NCBI RefSeq assembly: GCF_001571405.1 | Contig: NZ_BCNX01000006.1 | Location: 434,001-498,000, forward strand | DNA length: 64,000 nucleotides | Reading direction: 5' to 3' | DNA from: Methanoculleus thermophilus | GTDB lineage: Archaea; Halobacteriota; Methanomicrobia; Methanomicrobiales; Methanoculleaceae | Shown: positions 26,706-35,246 of the stretch, piece after piece | Layout: every line of letters starts with the position of its first letter | Numbering within the stretch: the stretch's first letter is position 1 | Notes under the pieces: generated by a model | Told to the model about the DNA's origin: nothing | Databases searched by the model: none | Seen by the model: the letters and a program-made list of their open reading frames with translations, nothing else | Made by a program: the position numbers and the translations under genes

Positions 26706-29160
26706 GTGTATCAACCTCCGATAAGATCCCTCTCTTCGCTGGTGGTATATATCTCTTGAGCAGCAGGGAGAGCGAGACGACCGTCACCGACGAGAGCGCC
26801 ATCGCGAGCGCCGCATACTCCGGCTGGAAGGTGATGCCGAAGACGGGATAGAGCACCCCGGCGGCGAGGGGGATCAGGGCGGCATTGTAGGCGAACGCCC
26901 AGAAGAGGTTCTGCTTGATCCGGCTCATCACCTTCCTGGAGAGTTCGACGGCCGCGACGGCGTCGACGAGATCGTCGCGGATGAGGACGACATCCCCGCT
27001 CTCGATGGCGACATCGGTCCCGCTCCCGATGGCGATCCCGACATCCGCCTGCGCGAGCGCCGGGGCGTCGTTGATCCCGTCGCCCACAAACGCCACGACC
27101 TCCCCCCGCTTCTGGAGGGCCCGGACCTCCTGTGCCTTCTCCTGGGGGAGCACCCCGGCATGGACGTCCGTGATCCCGACCTCCCGTGCGATGGCGTTTG
27201 CCGTCCGCGGGTTGTCGCCGGTGATCATCACGACCGATAGACCCATCCTTTTGAGGTCTGCGATAGCCGTTCTTGCCGTCGGCTTCAGGGTGTCTGCGAT
27301 GGCGATGATGCCTGCAAGTTCACCCCCGGCGGCGACGAGGATTGCGGTCTTTCCCACATCCTGGAATGCGGTTATCCTCATCTCGGCCTTCGGCGGGATG
27401 GCGATGCCGCGCTCAAGGAGGAAGGGCTGGTTCCCGATGAGGATCTCCGTCCCTTCCACAACGGCGCTGACCCCCAGGCCGCCGTAGGTGGTAAACTGCG
27501 TTGATGCCGGGATCGCAACGCCGGCACTCTCCGCCCGCCTTACGACCGCTTCCCCGAGCGGATGCTGTGAGTTCTTCTCGACCGCCGCGGCGAGCGCTAA
27601 AAGTCGGTCCTCCGGAAGACCGAACGCAACGATATCGGTGACGTCGGGTTTTCCCCTGGTGAGGGTCCCGGTCTTGTCGAAGACGATCGTTGTCAGTTTC
27701 TCTGAAATCTCGAGGGCTTCGCCGTTCCTGATCAGCAGCCCGAGTTCGGCCCCCCGGCCGATCCCGACGGTCACGGCGGTCGGGGTCGCGAGGCCGAGCG
27801 CACAGGGGCAAGCGACGACCAGGATGGATATCAGCACCGTGAGCGCAAAGAGAAGCGAGGCGTTGAGTCCCACATACCAGATGAGGAAGGCGCCGATTGC
27901 GATCACGAGCACGACCGGGATGAAGTAAGAGACCGCAACGTCGGCGATCCGCTCCACCGGCGGCCTTGAACCCTGGGCGTCCCGGACGAGCCTGATGATC
28001 TGCGAAAGCACCATATCCTTCCCGATCTTTTCGGCCCTGATGCGGAGGACACCGTTCATGTTCAGGGTGCCGCCGACGACCTCGCTTCCCTCCCGCTTGT
28101 CGATCGGGATGGGCTCGCCGGTGATCATGGACTCGTCGACTGAACTCTCGCCGCCCACGACCACGCCGTCCACCGGCACCATCTCTCCAGGCCGGACCAA
28201 GACGACGTCGCCGACGACGACATCCTCGATCCTCGTCTCAATCTCCCGCCCGTCCCGGATCACGGTTGCGGTCTTCGGGCGAAGCCCTATCAATTTCTTG
28301 ATGGCTTCGGACGTCCTACCCTTTGCCCGGGCCTCAAGGTACCTTCCGAGCGTCAGGAAGGCCGCAAGCATCACCGCGGTCTCGTAGAAGTTGAACTCCG
28401 GGGTGAGGACAATATCAAACGTCCCAAGAATACTTGAACCGTATGCGACGCCGATTCCCATCGCGTACATGACGTCCATCGTCAGCGCCCGATTTCTGAG
28501 CGAGGCGGCTGCCGTCTTGAATATGGGAGTACTTACGTAGAGAAAGACTGGCAGGGTGATGAGGAGCATGATGAGGTTGATCGAGACCGGGAGGGCAGCC
28601 GCGCCGGGCATCCCAAAGAGCATGTAGAAAAAGAGCGGGATGCTGACCGCAAACCCGATTGTGAACCGTCGGAATTTGTCCCGGAGGTCCGCTTCCCGCA
28701 TCCTCTCTTCGACGTCCTCGGTGACTTCTTCCTCGAGTCCGAGATACTGGTAGCCGGCCTCTTCGATGGCGGCACGAATATCGGGTATCGTGACCAGCGC
28801 CGGGTTGTAGACGACGTGTGCGTCCTCTGTCGCGAGGTTGACCCGGGCCTCGTAGACCCCCTCGAGGTTGGCAAGCGAGGCCTCGATCACCTGGGCGCAG
28901 GCCGCACAGACCATCCCGCCGATTCTCGCGGTGACCTCGCTCCTCACAACCTCGTAACCGGCATCGGTGATTGTCCGTTCGAGGTCCGTGAGGCTGGCCT
29001 TCGTCGGGTCATATTCGATGGCGACCGTCTCGGCCGCGAGGTTGACCCGGGCATCGTAGACGTCGTCCCGATCCTGGAGGGCACGTTCTATATTGAGGGC
29101 GCAGGATGCGCAGTGCATCCCGGTGATCTTCAACTCGGCCGTCCTCTTCTCCTCAGGCAT
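26695..29160 (-). CDS. copA: Copper-translocating P-type ATPase
   Basis: A P1B-type ATPase of 821 residues. Two N-terminal heavy-metal domains carry GMHCASC and GMVCAAC. Eight membrane helices follow; helix six holds the CPC motif ([13 protein letters not shown]), typical of Cu+ and Ag+ transport. The phosphorylation site is DKTGTLT, and TGDNPRTA and [10 protein letters not shown] form the ATP-binding hinge. CPC with no His-rich stretch supports Cu+ export. The ATG at 29160 is preferred to a GTG nine bases earlier. A TATA box at 29183-29192 is centred 27 bases before it. The gene ends inside the YHS gene. Confidence 0.95.
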   Translation of the reverse strand: MPEEKRTAELKITGMHCASCALNIERALQDRDDVYDARVNLAAETVAIEYDPTKASLTDLERTITDAGYEVVRSEVTARIGGMVCAACAQVIEASLANLEGVYEARVNLATEDAHVVYNPALVTIPDIRAAIEEAGYQYLGLEEEVTEDVEERMREADLRDKFRRFTIGFAVSIPLFFYMLFGMPGAAALPVSINLIMLLITLPVFLYVSTPIFKTAAASLRNRALTMDVMYAMGIGVAYGSSILGTFDIVLTPEFNFYETAVMLAAFLTLGRYLEARAKGRTSEAIKKLIGLRPKTATVIRDGREIETRIEDVVVGDVVLVRPGEMVPVDGVVVGGESSVDESMITGEPIPIDKREGSEVVGGTLNMNGVLRIRAEKIGKDMVLSQIIRLVRDAQGSRPPVERIADVAVSYFIPVVLVIAIGAFLIWYVGLNASLLFALTVLISILVVACPCALGLATPTAVTVGIGRGAELGLLIRNGEALEISEKLTTIVFDKTGTLTRGKPDVTDIVAFGLPEDRLLALAAAVEKNSQHPLGEAVVRRAESAGVAIPASTQFTTYGGLGVSAVVEGTEILIGNQPFLLERGIAIPPKAEMRITAFQDVGKTAILVAAGGELAGIIAIADTLKPTARTAIADLKRMGLSVVMITGDNPRTANAIAREVGITDVHAGVLPQEKAQEVRALQKRGEVVAFVGDGINDAPALAQADVGIAIGSGTDVAIESGDVVLIRDDLVDAVAAVELSRKVMSRIKQNLFWAFAYNAALIPLAAGVLYPVFGITFQPEYAALAMALSSVTVVSLSLLLKRYIPPAKRGILSEVDTHGT

Positions 29161-29182
29161 GATGATCACCTCGCTCTGCGGA

Positions 29183-29192
29183 GATAAATATC
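29183..29192 (-). promoter_or_regulatory. TATA box of copA
   Basis: GATATTTATC on the minus strand is centred about 27 bases before the ATG, predicting a nearly leaderless transcript. Confidence 0.55.
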
Positions 29193-29269
29193 TGTAACCA
29201 CCGGGCTACTGCTCCAGGTACAATTCCCCCAGGAAATAGTCCCAATTCCCAATATTCTATGCTGCAAAT

Positions 29270-29280
29270 ATTATACATAA
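29270..29280 (+). promoter_or_regulatory. TATA box of the first HEAT-repeat gene
   Basis: ATTATACATAA is centred about 29 bases before the ATG at 29304. Confidence 0.5.
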
Positions 29281-29303
29281 CATTATTATACTCACGCTCG
29301 GTT

Positions 29304-30263
29304 ATGCCCCCTTATTCTGAGGTGATTGTGGTGCAAAGAAAGGATCCTCCAACGGGGGAGAAGCAATACGATCTTGAGCGTATGACATCAGGGGGGGACA
29401 TCAGCGGTCTGACCGCTGCGTTGCAGAGCGGCGTTCCGGCCGTCCGCCGACGTGCAGCCCTCGCCCTTGGCTCGCTTGGAGAATGGAGGGGGGTGGATCC
29501 CCTTATCCGGGCGCTAACCGATCCGGCGCCAGATGTGCGGGAGGGGGCGGCAAACGCGCTTGCCATGATCGGGACGCCGGCGGTGGAGCCGCTGATCGAG
29601 ATTCTCGAGCGCCCCAAGATCGCGGCGGCATACGGGTTACCGCGGGAAGCACCCGAGGAGGGCCTTACCCAGATCGACCTCCTCGGCGGCCCTGAGAATA
29701 TTCCGCCCGAAAAGAGGAAACTCCGGCACAGGAGCGGTATCAGGCAGCACGACGCCCTTGGCGGCCCGGAAGATATCCGCGAGGCGGGGGGCGGAAGAGC
29801 CCGCGATGAGGAGGAGGGCCTCGCCCAGCACGATGCTCTTGGCGGTCCGGAGGATATCCGCAAGGCAGGAGGGAAAGTGTCCCGGGATACAGAGGAGGAG
29901 ATCACCCAGCACGACCTTCTCGGCGGACCGGGCGATGTCGGGACGGGAAAGACTCTCCGGCACCGGGAGCTCGCCCAGCACGACCTCCTCGGCGGCCCGG
30001 AGGATGCAAAAGAGCACGAACGGCTCTTCCCTGGAGCGAGGAGGGCCGGTGCCGTACCGGAGGGCGTTCTTCCCGGCGCAGGGCTGCGCCGCGCCTATGC
30101 TGCCGTTATCCTTGGAGAAATTGGGGACCCGCGGGTGGAGGCGCCCCTTACCCGGGCCCTCTCCGATAGCGACCCCGCTGTCCAGAGGGCGGCGAGAGAC
30201 GGACTTCATCGATTCCACGAGAGGCGGGGTGCAACGACGTCTGTCCCGCCTGCCTCGCGTTGA
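29304..30263 (+). CDS. HEAT-repeat protein with an inserted array of LGGPED repeats
   Basis: A 319-residue protein. HEAT/PBS-lyase-type repeats occur at the front (VRRRAALALGSLG, DVREGAANALAMIG) and at the back (LRRAYAAVILGEIGDPR). Between them, about residues 120-240, lie five copies of a short motif of the form QHDLLGGPED, spaced 23-27 residues apart and joined by charged Gly/Arg/Glu-rich segments. The HEAT scaffold usually mediates protein binding. The inserted array looks disordered, with repeated short linear motifs, and I know no named family for it. The ATG at 29304 has a well-placed TATA box. A second HEAT gene follows about 200 bases downstream. Confidence 0.75.
   Translation: MPPYSEVIVVQRKDPPTGEKQYDLERMTSGGDISGLTAALQSGVPAVRRRAALALGSLGEWRGVDPLIRALTDPAPDVREGAANALAMIGTPAVEPLIEILERPKIAAAYGLPREAPEEGLTQIDLLGGPENIPPEKRKLRHRSGIRQHDALGGPEDIREAGGGRARDEEEGLAQHDALGGPEDIRKAGGKVSRDTEEEITQHDLLGGPGDVGTGKTLRHRELAQHDLLGGPEDAKEHERLFPGARRAGAVPEGVLPGAGLRRAYAAVILGEIGDPRVEAPLTRALSDSDPAVQRAARDGLHRFHERRGATTSVPPASR
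29670..29999 (+). repeat. Five imperfect tandem repeats inside the HEAT gene
   Basis: Copies begin at CAG codons at 29670, 29745, 29826, 29907 and 29976. Each starts with a block resembling CAGCACGACCTTCTCGGCGG. Spacing is 75, 81, 81 and 69 bases. The blocks are highly similar at the DNA level while the connecting sequences differ. Confidence 0.8.
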
Positions 30264-30463
30264 AGCCGGGATAGACTCATTTTTTCGCGGGTGCCGCGAT
30301 ACCGCCGGAGGGTGGTGGTACCCGCGGTTATCGGATGAACCACTCTCGTCAGATACCTCTCGCCGTTACCCCGCTGTGTCTTGTCCGGGATGCTCCTGCA
30401 GGTGGCCATGCAAAAGTTATTATATCGACCGTTCGCCATACCCCGGGCACGGAGGCGAAAGGA

Positions 30464-31405
30464 TTGGAGCAAAAGAGCAATCTTCCTGGAGAGCGACAGA
30501 GCGGACGGAGGTTCAACATCGACCTCCTGCGGGCAAATGAGGACGTCGACGGCCTGATCGAGGCGTTAGGGAGCGATGACGGCCTGACCCGGCAGCGGGC
30601 CGCTCTTGCTCTCGGTGACCTCGGGGGGGCGCGGGCGGTCGAACCGCTCATCCGTGCCCTCGGCGACCCGCTCTCGGCGGTGCGGGAAGCGGCGGCGGAC
30701 TCGCTCACTCTGCTTGCAGGCGCGTCGGTCGAGCCGTTGATCGAACTCATCGTGAATCCTGAGGCGTCCGGGAGGTATGAGGAGTCGGCGCCCACCGGGG
30801 GACCGGCTATTGTGGCCGCACCCACCGGTCAGATGGTGGAGATCGAGACCCGGCGAGACCTCCGGCGGGTCTACGCTGCCGCCATCCTCGGCGAGATCGG
30901 GGATCCGTCTGCGGTGGAGCCGCTCACCCGGGCGCTCAAGGATCCAAACGACGATCTGCGGTGTCAGGCGACCGGAGCCATAGCAAAGTTAGGTCGGAGA
31001 GCAGTTGAGCCGCTCGCTGCGATGCTCACCGACCCGGACCCCGAGATACGAACCGTCGCGGCCGGGATCCTCGGCGATATCGGAGGGGCGACCGCGGTCG
31101 AAGCGCTCGTCAAAGCCCTCCGCGACAGAGATCCCGACGTTCAAGGGGCGGCTGCGGGCGCTCTCTTCCGGATGGGTGATCTTGCGGTGGATCCGCTTAT
31201 TGCGGCGACGAAGGACCCCGACAAGAACGTCAGGCTCTACGCGGCAGGGGCGCTCAAGTACATCGGCGACCCTCGGGCGATCGACGCCCTCGAGGCTCTC
31301 GCCCGGAACGGCGATGCGGAGGAGAAGAGCGTCGCGGAGGATGCCATCGAGAAGATTCGGATGGTCCGGGGCGAAGCCGCGCCATCGCCGCCGACGTCTC
31401 GGTGA
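30464..31405 (+). CDS. HEAT-repeat protein (PBS lyase type)
   Basis: A protein of about 313 residues built almost wholly of HEAT/PBS-lyase repeats of 31 residues. Examples are RQRAALALGDLGGARAVEPLIRAL, cut here at loop ends, then VYAAAILGEIGDP, EIRTVAAGILGDIGG, DVQGAAAGALFRMG and NVRLYAAGALKYIGD. Such proteins are docking scaffolds. The frame is open from 30335, but that part covers a TATA-like AAGTTATTATA (30414-30424). A TTG at 30464 with GGAGG nine bases upstream is the likeliest start. It is a paralogue of the preceding gene without the LGGPED array. Confidence 0.72.
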   Translation: MEQKSNLPGERQSGRRFNIDLLRANEDVDGLIEALGSDDGLTRQRAALALGDLGGARAVEPLIRALGDPLSAVREAAADSLTLLAGASVEPLIELIVNPEASGRYEESAPTGGPAIVAAPTGQMVEIETRRDLRRVYAAAILGEIGDPSAVEPLTRALKDPNDDLRCQATGAIAKLGRRAVEPLAAMLTDPDPEIRTVAAGILGDIGGATAVEALVKALRDRDPDVQGAAAGALFRMGDLAVDPLIAATKDPDKNVRLYAAGALKYIGDPRAIDALEALARNGDAEEKSVAEDAIEKIRMVRGEAAPSPPTSR

Positions 31406-31534
31406 AAGATGGGCGGAACGCCCGGAGTTGGCGTTTCAACGGCCAAAATTACGGGAGATTCAAAATGTGGGGGGTGTTCCGCGCTCTCGACTGTGGTCGG
31501 GAGCGCCTCCTCTATTAATAGTATGGGTATCCGC

Positions 31535-32803
31535 CTATCCTCTTCTCCGCACCCGCACTCTTCTCCGCACCCGCACCGACTCCGCGTGAGCGTGGAGCCC
31601 CTCAGCATCGGCGATCGTCTCCACCACGTCGCCGATGGCCTCAAGCCCCTCCCGCGTGATCATCTGGACCGTCGAGCGTCGGCAGAAGTGGTTTACGTCG
31701 AGGCCTGAGTAGAGCCGGGCGTAGCCGGCCGTCGGGAGGACGTGGTTTGTTCCGGAGGCATAGTCGCCGCAGGCCACCGCCGCGTAGGGACCGACGAAGA
31801 TCGACCCGGCGCTCCGGATGCGGTTGATGACCGAGAGCGGGTCGGCCACCTGGATCGAGAGGTGCTCGGGAGCGATCCCATCGACGGTCGCGACCGCCTC
31901 GTCAAGGTCACCGACGATGATGTACCCCGAGTGTTCAAGCGCCTTTACGACGATCTCTTGACGCTTTGCCTCCCCCGCCATCCGCCTCACCTCGGCGCCG
32001 ACGCGGTCGGCGACTCCCGCATCGGTCGTCACAAGCACGCAGGCGGCGTTCGGGTCGTGCTCGGCCTGAGCGAGGATATCGGCCGCGACGAAGGTCGGGT
32101 TCGCCGTGCCGTCGGCGAGGATCGCGATCTCGCTCGGCCCCGCGGGAAAGTCGATCTCGGCCTCGTCGCGCAGAAGCATCTTCGCGGCGGTGACGTAGAC
32201 GTTCCCCGGGCCGACGATCTTCTCCACCTTTGGTATCGTCTCGGTCCCAATCGCCATCGCCGCGATCGCCTGGGCGCCGCCGACCCGGTAGATCTCGTCG
32301 ACCCCGGCGATATCAAGCGCGACAAGCGTGATCGGGTTGATTGGCGGCGGGGTGCAGCAGCAGATCTCCGCAACCCCGGCGACCGTTGCAGGGACGGTGC
32401 ACATCAGCGCCGTTGAGGGGTACGCCGCCCGTCCGCCGGGGACGTACGCACCCACCCGGGAGAGGGGTGTCGTCTTGACCCCGAGCGTGATCCCGGGCTC
32501 CATCTCCTGCAACCAGAGGTCGCGTCCGCGCTGCAGTTCGTGGAACTGGCTGATCCGCGCCTCCGCCTCCACGAGGCTCTCGACGAGGCGTGCATCCACC
32601 TGGTCGTAGGCCGCCTCCCGCTCATCATCGGAGACCGCGATCTCATCGAGATCGATCCCATCAAACCTCTTTGTCAGGTCAACGAGGGCCGCATCGCCCT
32701 CCGCCCGCACCCGTGCAATGATCTCGGAGACCGGTCCTTTCACCCGGTCGAGGTCCGACCTCCGGCCGGCAATCCAGGTCTCGATATCCAGGGCTTGCCA
32801 CAT
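31535..32803 (-). CDS. hisD: Histidinol dehydrogenase
   Basis: A 422-residue zinc enzyme that oxidises histidinol to histidine in two NAD-dependent steps. Landmarks are RVGAYVPGG, GGAQAIAAMA, KIVGPGNVYV, DFPAGPSEI, AQAEHDPNA and the closing GTNHVLPTAGYARLYSGL. The last residues are an odd VRVRRR motif written twice, produced by an 18-base tandem duplication just before the stop. It is alone here and transcribed away from the Mo/W island. Confidence 0.96.
   Translation of the reverse strand: MWQALDIETWIAGRRSDLDRVKGPVSEIIARVRAEGDAALVDLTKRFDGIDLDEIAVSDDEREAAYDQVDARLVESLVEAEARISQFHELQRGRDLWLQEMEPGITLGVKTTPLSRVGAYVPGGRAAYPSTALMCTVPATVAGVAEICCCTPPPINPITLVALDIAGVDEIYRVGGAQAIAAMAIGTETIPKVEKIVGPGNVYVTAAKMLLRDEAEIDFPAGPSEIAILADGTANPTFVAADILAQAEHDPNAACVLVTTDAGVADRVGAEVRRMAGEAKRQEIVVKALEHSGYIIVGDLDEAVATVDGIAPEHLSIQVADPLSVINRIRSAGSIFVGPYAAVACGDYASGTNHVLPTAGYARLYSGLDVNHFCRRSTVQMITREGLEAIGDVVETIADAEGLHAHAESVRVRRRVRVRRRG
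31540..31575 (-). repeat. Perfect 18-bp tandem duplication at the hisD 3' end
   Basis: The 18-base unit CTCTTCTCCGCACCCGCA (plus strand) is present twice without change, at 31540-31557 and 31558-31575. It codes the doubled Arg-rich C-terminus of HisD. Confidence 0.9.
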
Positions 32804-32852
32804 GAGGAACAGGGTCGGCGGGTGGGAGCGTTAAGGTTTCGACCCTGGGCTT

Positions 32853-33236
32853 ATTCCTGGGCAGGAGACCGGGAGCGGTATGGGCGAGACCCTGACCCTC
32901 GCCAACCAGAGGGAAGCTCACGGGCTCTCCGACATCGGAACTTACCTCGCCTTCCAGGACCAGTTGGACCTCGTGCAGCTGGTGACGGGGGGCGATGACC
33001 TCCTGAACCGCTACAGCGCAATCGTGGTCAATCCCGATATGGCGCAGGGTGTCATGATTGATGAGACCGACAGGTTCATCGACAGGATCTCCTCAAACGA
33101 GACCAAAGAGTTTCTCGGAGACTTCGGTCTTGTGGTGTTCGGCCAACCGCTCTTTACTCCGCTCTATCCACCTGAATGCACCGAACCTCCGTACAACTGC
33201 ACCACATGTTCAGGATCGATGAATATGACGGCATGA
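32853..33236 (+). pseudogene. Remnant of a tungstate-binding protein gene (C-terminal part)
   Basis: The frame reads QETGSGMGETLTLANQ and runs to the C-terminus, matching the last 115 or so residues of the two full TupA proteins in this window, including LLNRYSAIVVNP and LFTPLYPPECTEPPYNC. The N-terminal two thirds, with signal peptide and the TTTS oxyanion motif, are missing. An ATG at 32880 could start a 118-residue product, but this could not form a two-lobed binding protein. The closest relative appears to be the tupA that follows, so this is probably the dead half of a tandem duplication. Confidence 0.75.
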
Positions 33237-33368
33237 TCTGGAAGATATGGAGTATCCGCCTCCTGCCGTTCGTCCGGGCAGGCGGCATCGCCGTCTTTGC
33301 ACAAAGGTGCGGTACGTTCTCCTTCATTCGCAAGGATTCTTTTGTTGACTCCGGATTATAGTTAATTA

Positions 33369-33465
33369 GGCTCTGTTGAAATGCCCTGGATAACCTCCAG
33401 CTGCCGCCCGGATACCAAAGATAGTAGGCAGTATGGCCTTCAAGGAAGAGGGTTTCAACAGAGCC
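33369..33465. mobile_element. 97-bp MITE-like element with 13-bp inverted repeats and 8-bp target duplication
   Basis: The element begins with GGCTCTGTTGAAA (33369-33381) and ends with its exact reverse complement TTTCAACAGAGCC (33453-33465). It is flanked by identical octamers GTTAATTA at 33361-33368 and 33466-33473, the mark of a transposition event. There is no transposase frame. The end sequence and 8-bp duplication resemble those of IS6-family elements, so it may be mobilised by such a transposase elsewhere in the genome; the family assignment is inference. It lies in the tupA promoter region. Outside the element, the gap from 33237 to 33506 holds no gene. Confidence 0.85.
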
Positions 33466-33485
33466 GTTAATTATTTATCATCAAC
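33466..33485 (+). promoter_or_regulatory. Promoter and probable operator of tupABC (first copy)
   Basis: GTTAAT and ATCAAC are near-perfect inverted half-sites separated by eight bases, overlapping the AT-rich TATA region 22-41 bases before the tupA ATG. The same arrangement occurs at 36385-36404 before wtpBC. The left half-site is part of the 8-bp target duplication of the adjoining MITE. Confidence 0.5.
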
Positions 33486-33506
33486 TGAACATCCAGACGC
33501 GTTGCT

Positions 33507-34484
33507 ATGAAGACGAATGCAACTCTTCTGATGGCGGGGGCCATCACGATCCTCTTCATCCTCGCTCTCGCTGCGGGATGCACCACCCCGGCGCCGGGCG
33601 GAAACGAGACCCCGGCCGGAACGGCGACACCCGCTCCCGCCGGCGGGGCGAACGTGCTCCGGATAGCCACCACGACAAGCCTTGAGAACACCGGGCTGCT
33701 TGCGGAGCTCGAACGAGTTTACGAGAGCGAGACCAGAGTGGACCTTCAGTTCATCGCTCAGGGAACCGGACAGTCCATCGACTCGGGCAGGCGCGGCGAT
33801 GTCGATCTCGTCCTCGTTCACTCCCCGGATCTCGAGCAGCAGTTCATCGACGAAGGCTACGGCATCAACCCGCGATGCATCGCCTACAACTACTTCATCA
33901 TCGTCGGCCCGGCGTCCGACCCGGCCGGGATTGCGAACATGACCCCGGTGGAGGCCTTCCAGACGATCTACGCCGCCGGTACGAACGGGACGGCAGGCGT
34001 CGCCTTCGTCTCCCGCGGCGACAACTCCGGGACCCACAACCAGGAGAAGGCGCTCTGGGAGGAGGCGGGCTACGACTATGAGACCGAGATCGTTGACTCC
34101 GGAGCCTGGTACGTCGAGGCGGGCAAGGGCATGGGCGACACCCTGATCCTTGCAAACGAGCAGCAGGCCTACACGCTCTCTGATGAGGGGACCTACCTCT
34201 CATTTGCCGATCGCCTCGATCTCGTGCCGGTCATCGCCGAAGGGGCCGAACTTCTCAATCGCTACAGTGCGATTGCGGTCAATCCCGCAATGCATCCGGG
34301 TGTGAACGCGCAGGGTGCCGCGGACTTCATCAACTGGCTCACCACGAACGAGACTAAGCAGATGATCGGTGAGTTCGGTGCCGAGGAGTTCGGTAAACCG
34401 CTCTTTACGCCGCTTTATGCCCCAGAATGCACGGAGCCGCCGTTCAACTGCACCTGCGCGGAGCCGGTGCCCACCCCAACTTAA
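33507..34484 (+). CDS. tupA: Tungstate ABC transporter, substrate-binding lipoprotein
   Basis: A 325-residue exported binding protein. A signal peptide ends in a lipobox-like ALAAGC, so the mature Cys near residue 25 is probably lipidated. A Pro/Gly/Thr linker follows, then the TupA core beginning LRIATTTSLENTGLL; the TTTS segment binds the oxyanion. RRGDVDLVLVHSPD, NYFIIVGP and SRGDNSGTHNQEK complete the two-lobe signature. TupA proteins bind tungstate very tightly and discriminate against molybdate. tupB and tupC follow. A second tupABC lies at 44.9 kb, and a dead fragment of a third tupA lies just upstream. Confidence 0.9.
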   Translation: MKTNATLLMAGAITILFILALAAGCTTPAPGGNETPAGTATPAPAGGANVLRIATTTSLENTGLLAELERVYESETRVDLQFIAQGTGQSIDSGRRGDVDLVLVHSPDLEQQFIDEGYGINPRCIAYNYFIIVGPASDPAGIANMTPVEAFQTIYAAGTNGTAGVAFVSRGDNSGTHNQEKALWEEAGYDYETEIVDSGAWYVEAGKGMGDTLILANEQQAYTLSDEGTYLSFADRLDLVPVIAEGAELLNRYSAIAVNPAMHPGVNAQGAADFINWLTTNETKQMIGEFGAEEFGKPLFTPLYAPECTEPPFNCTCAEPVPTPT

Positions 34485-34546
34485 AGCAGGAAAGATAGGG
34501 GAGACGTGGATGAGGTGATTGGCAGGGCGACGGAGGGCAAGGGCGC

Positions 34547-35242
34547 ATGGTGAATGGGAACCCTATCATCGAAGGGTTCATCGAGGCCATCGAGCTCATC
34601 ATCACCCTTGATCCCCAGGTGGTGGAGATCACCATCCGCTCGCTCTACGTCTCCCTCACCGCCACCTTCTTTGCGTCGCTGATCGCCCTGCCTCTCGGCG
34701 CGCTCATCTACTTCTACGATTTCCGGGGCAAGCACGCGGTCATCTCCACGCTCCAGACGCTCTATGCCCTCCCGACGGTCATCGTGGGTCTGGTCGTGTT
34801 CCTCCTCCTCTCAAACGTCGGCCCCTTCGGGTTCCTTCGCCTCCTCTACACCCCCGGCGGCATGATCGCCGCCCAGACCGTCCTCATCATACCGCTCCTG
34901 ATGGGACTGACAGTCACGGCGCTCTCGGGGATCGATCGGGACAAGCGCTACACGATCACCGCCCTTGGTGCGAGCAGGTTTCAGACGGTCCTGACCATCA
35001 TCGCGGAGGCACGGTTCGCGGTCATGGCCGGCATCCTTCTCGGCTTCGGGAGAGCGATCGCCGAGGTGGGGACGGTGATGATCGTCGGCGGGAATATCCG
35101 GGGCGCCACCCGTGTCCTCACCACGGCGATCGCGCTCAACACATCGATGGCAAATTACTCCCTCTCGATTGCGCTCGGGATCATCCTCCTTGCGGTGGCG
35201 CTCGGCGTGAATATCGCCCTCTCTCTCGTACAACGGCGGTGA
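34547..35242 (+). CDS. tupB: Tungstate ABC transporter permease
   Basis: A 231-residue membrane protein with about five or six helices and the ABC permease EAA-like loop ALGASRFQTVLTIIAEARF followed by GFGRAIAEVG. It is very similar to the second TupB at 45.9 kb (shared EALxLIITLDPxV opening and ALSGxD loop). It starts 62 bases after tupA and ends four bases before tupC. Confidence 0.9.
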   Translation: MVNGNPIIEGFIEAIELIITLDPQVVEITIRSLYVSLTATFFASLIALPLGALIYFYDFRGKHAVISTLQTLYALPTVIVGLVVFLLLSNVGPFGFLRLLYTPGGMIAAQTVLIIPLLMGLTVTALSGIDRDKRYTITALGASRFQTVLTIIAEARFAVMAGILLGFGRAIAEVGTVMIVGGNIRGATRVLTTAIALNTSMANYSLSIALGIILLAVALGVNIALSLVQRR

Positions 35243-35246
35243 TGCC

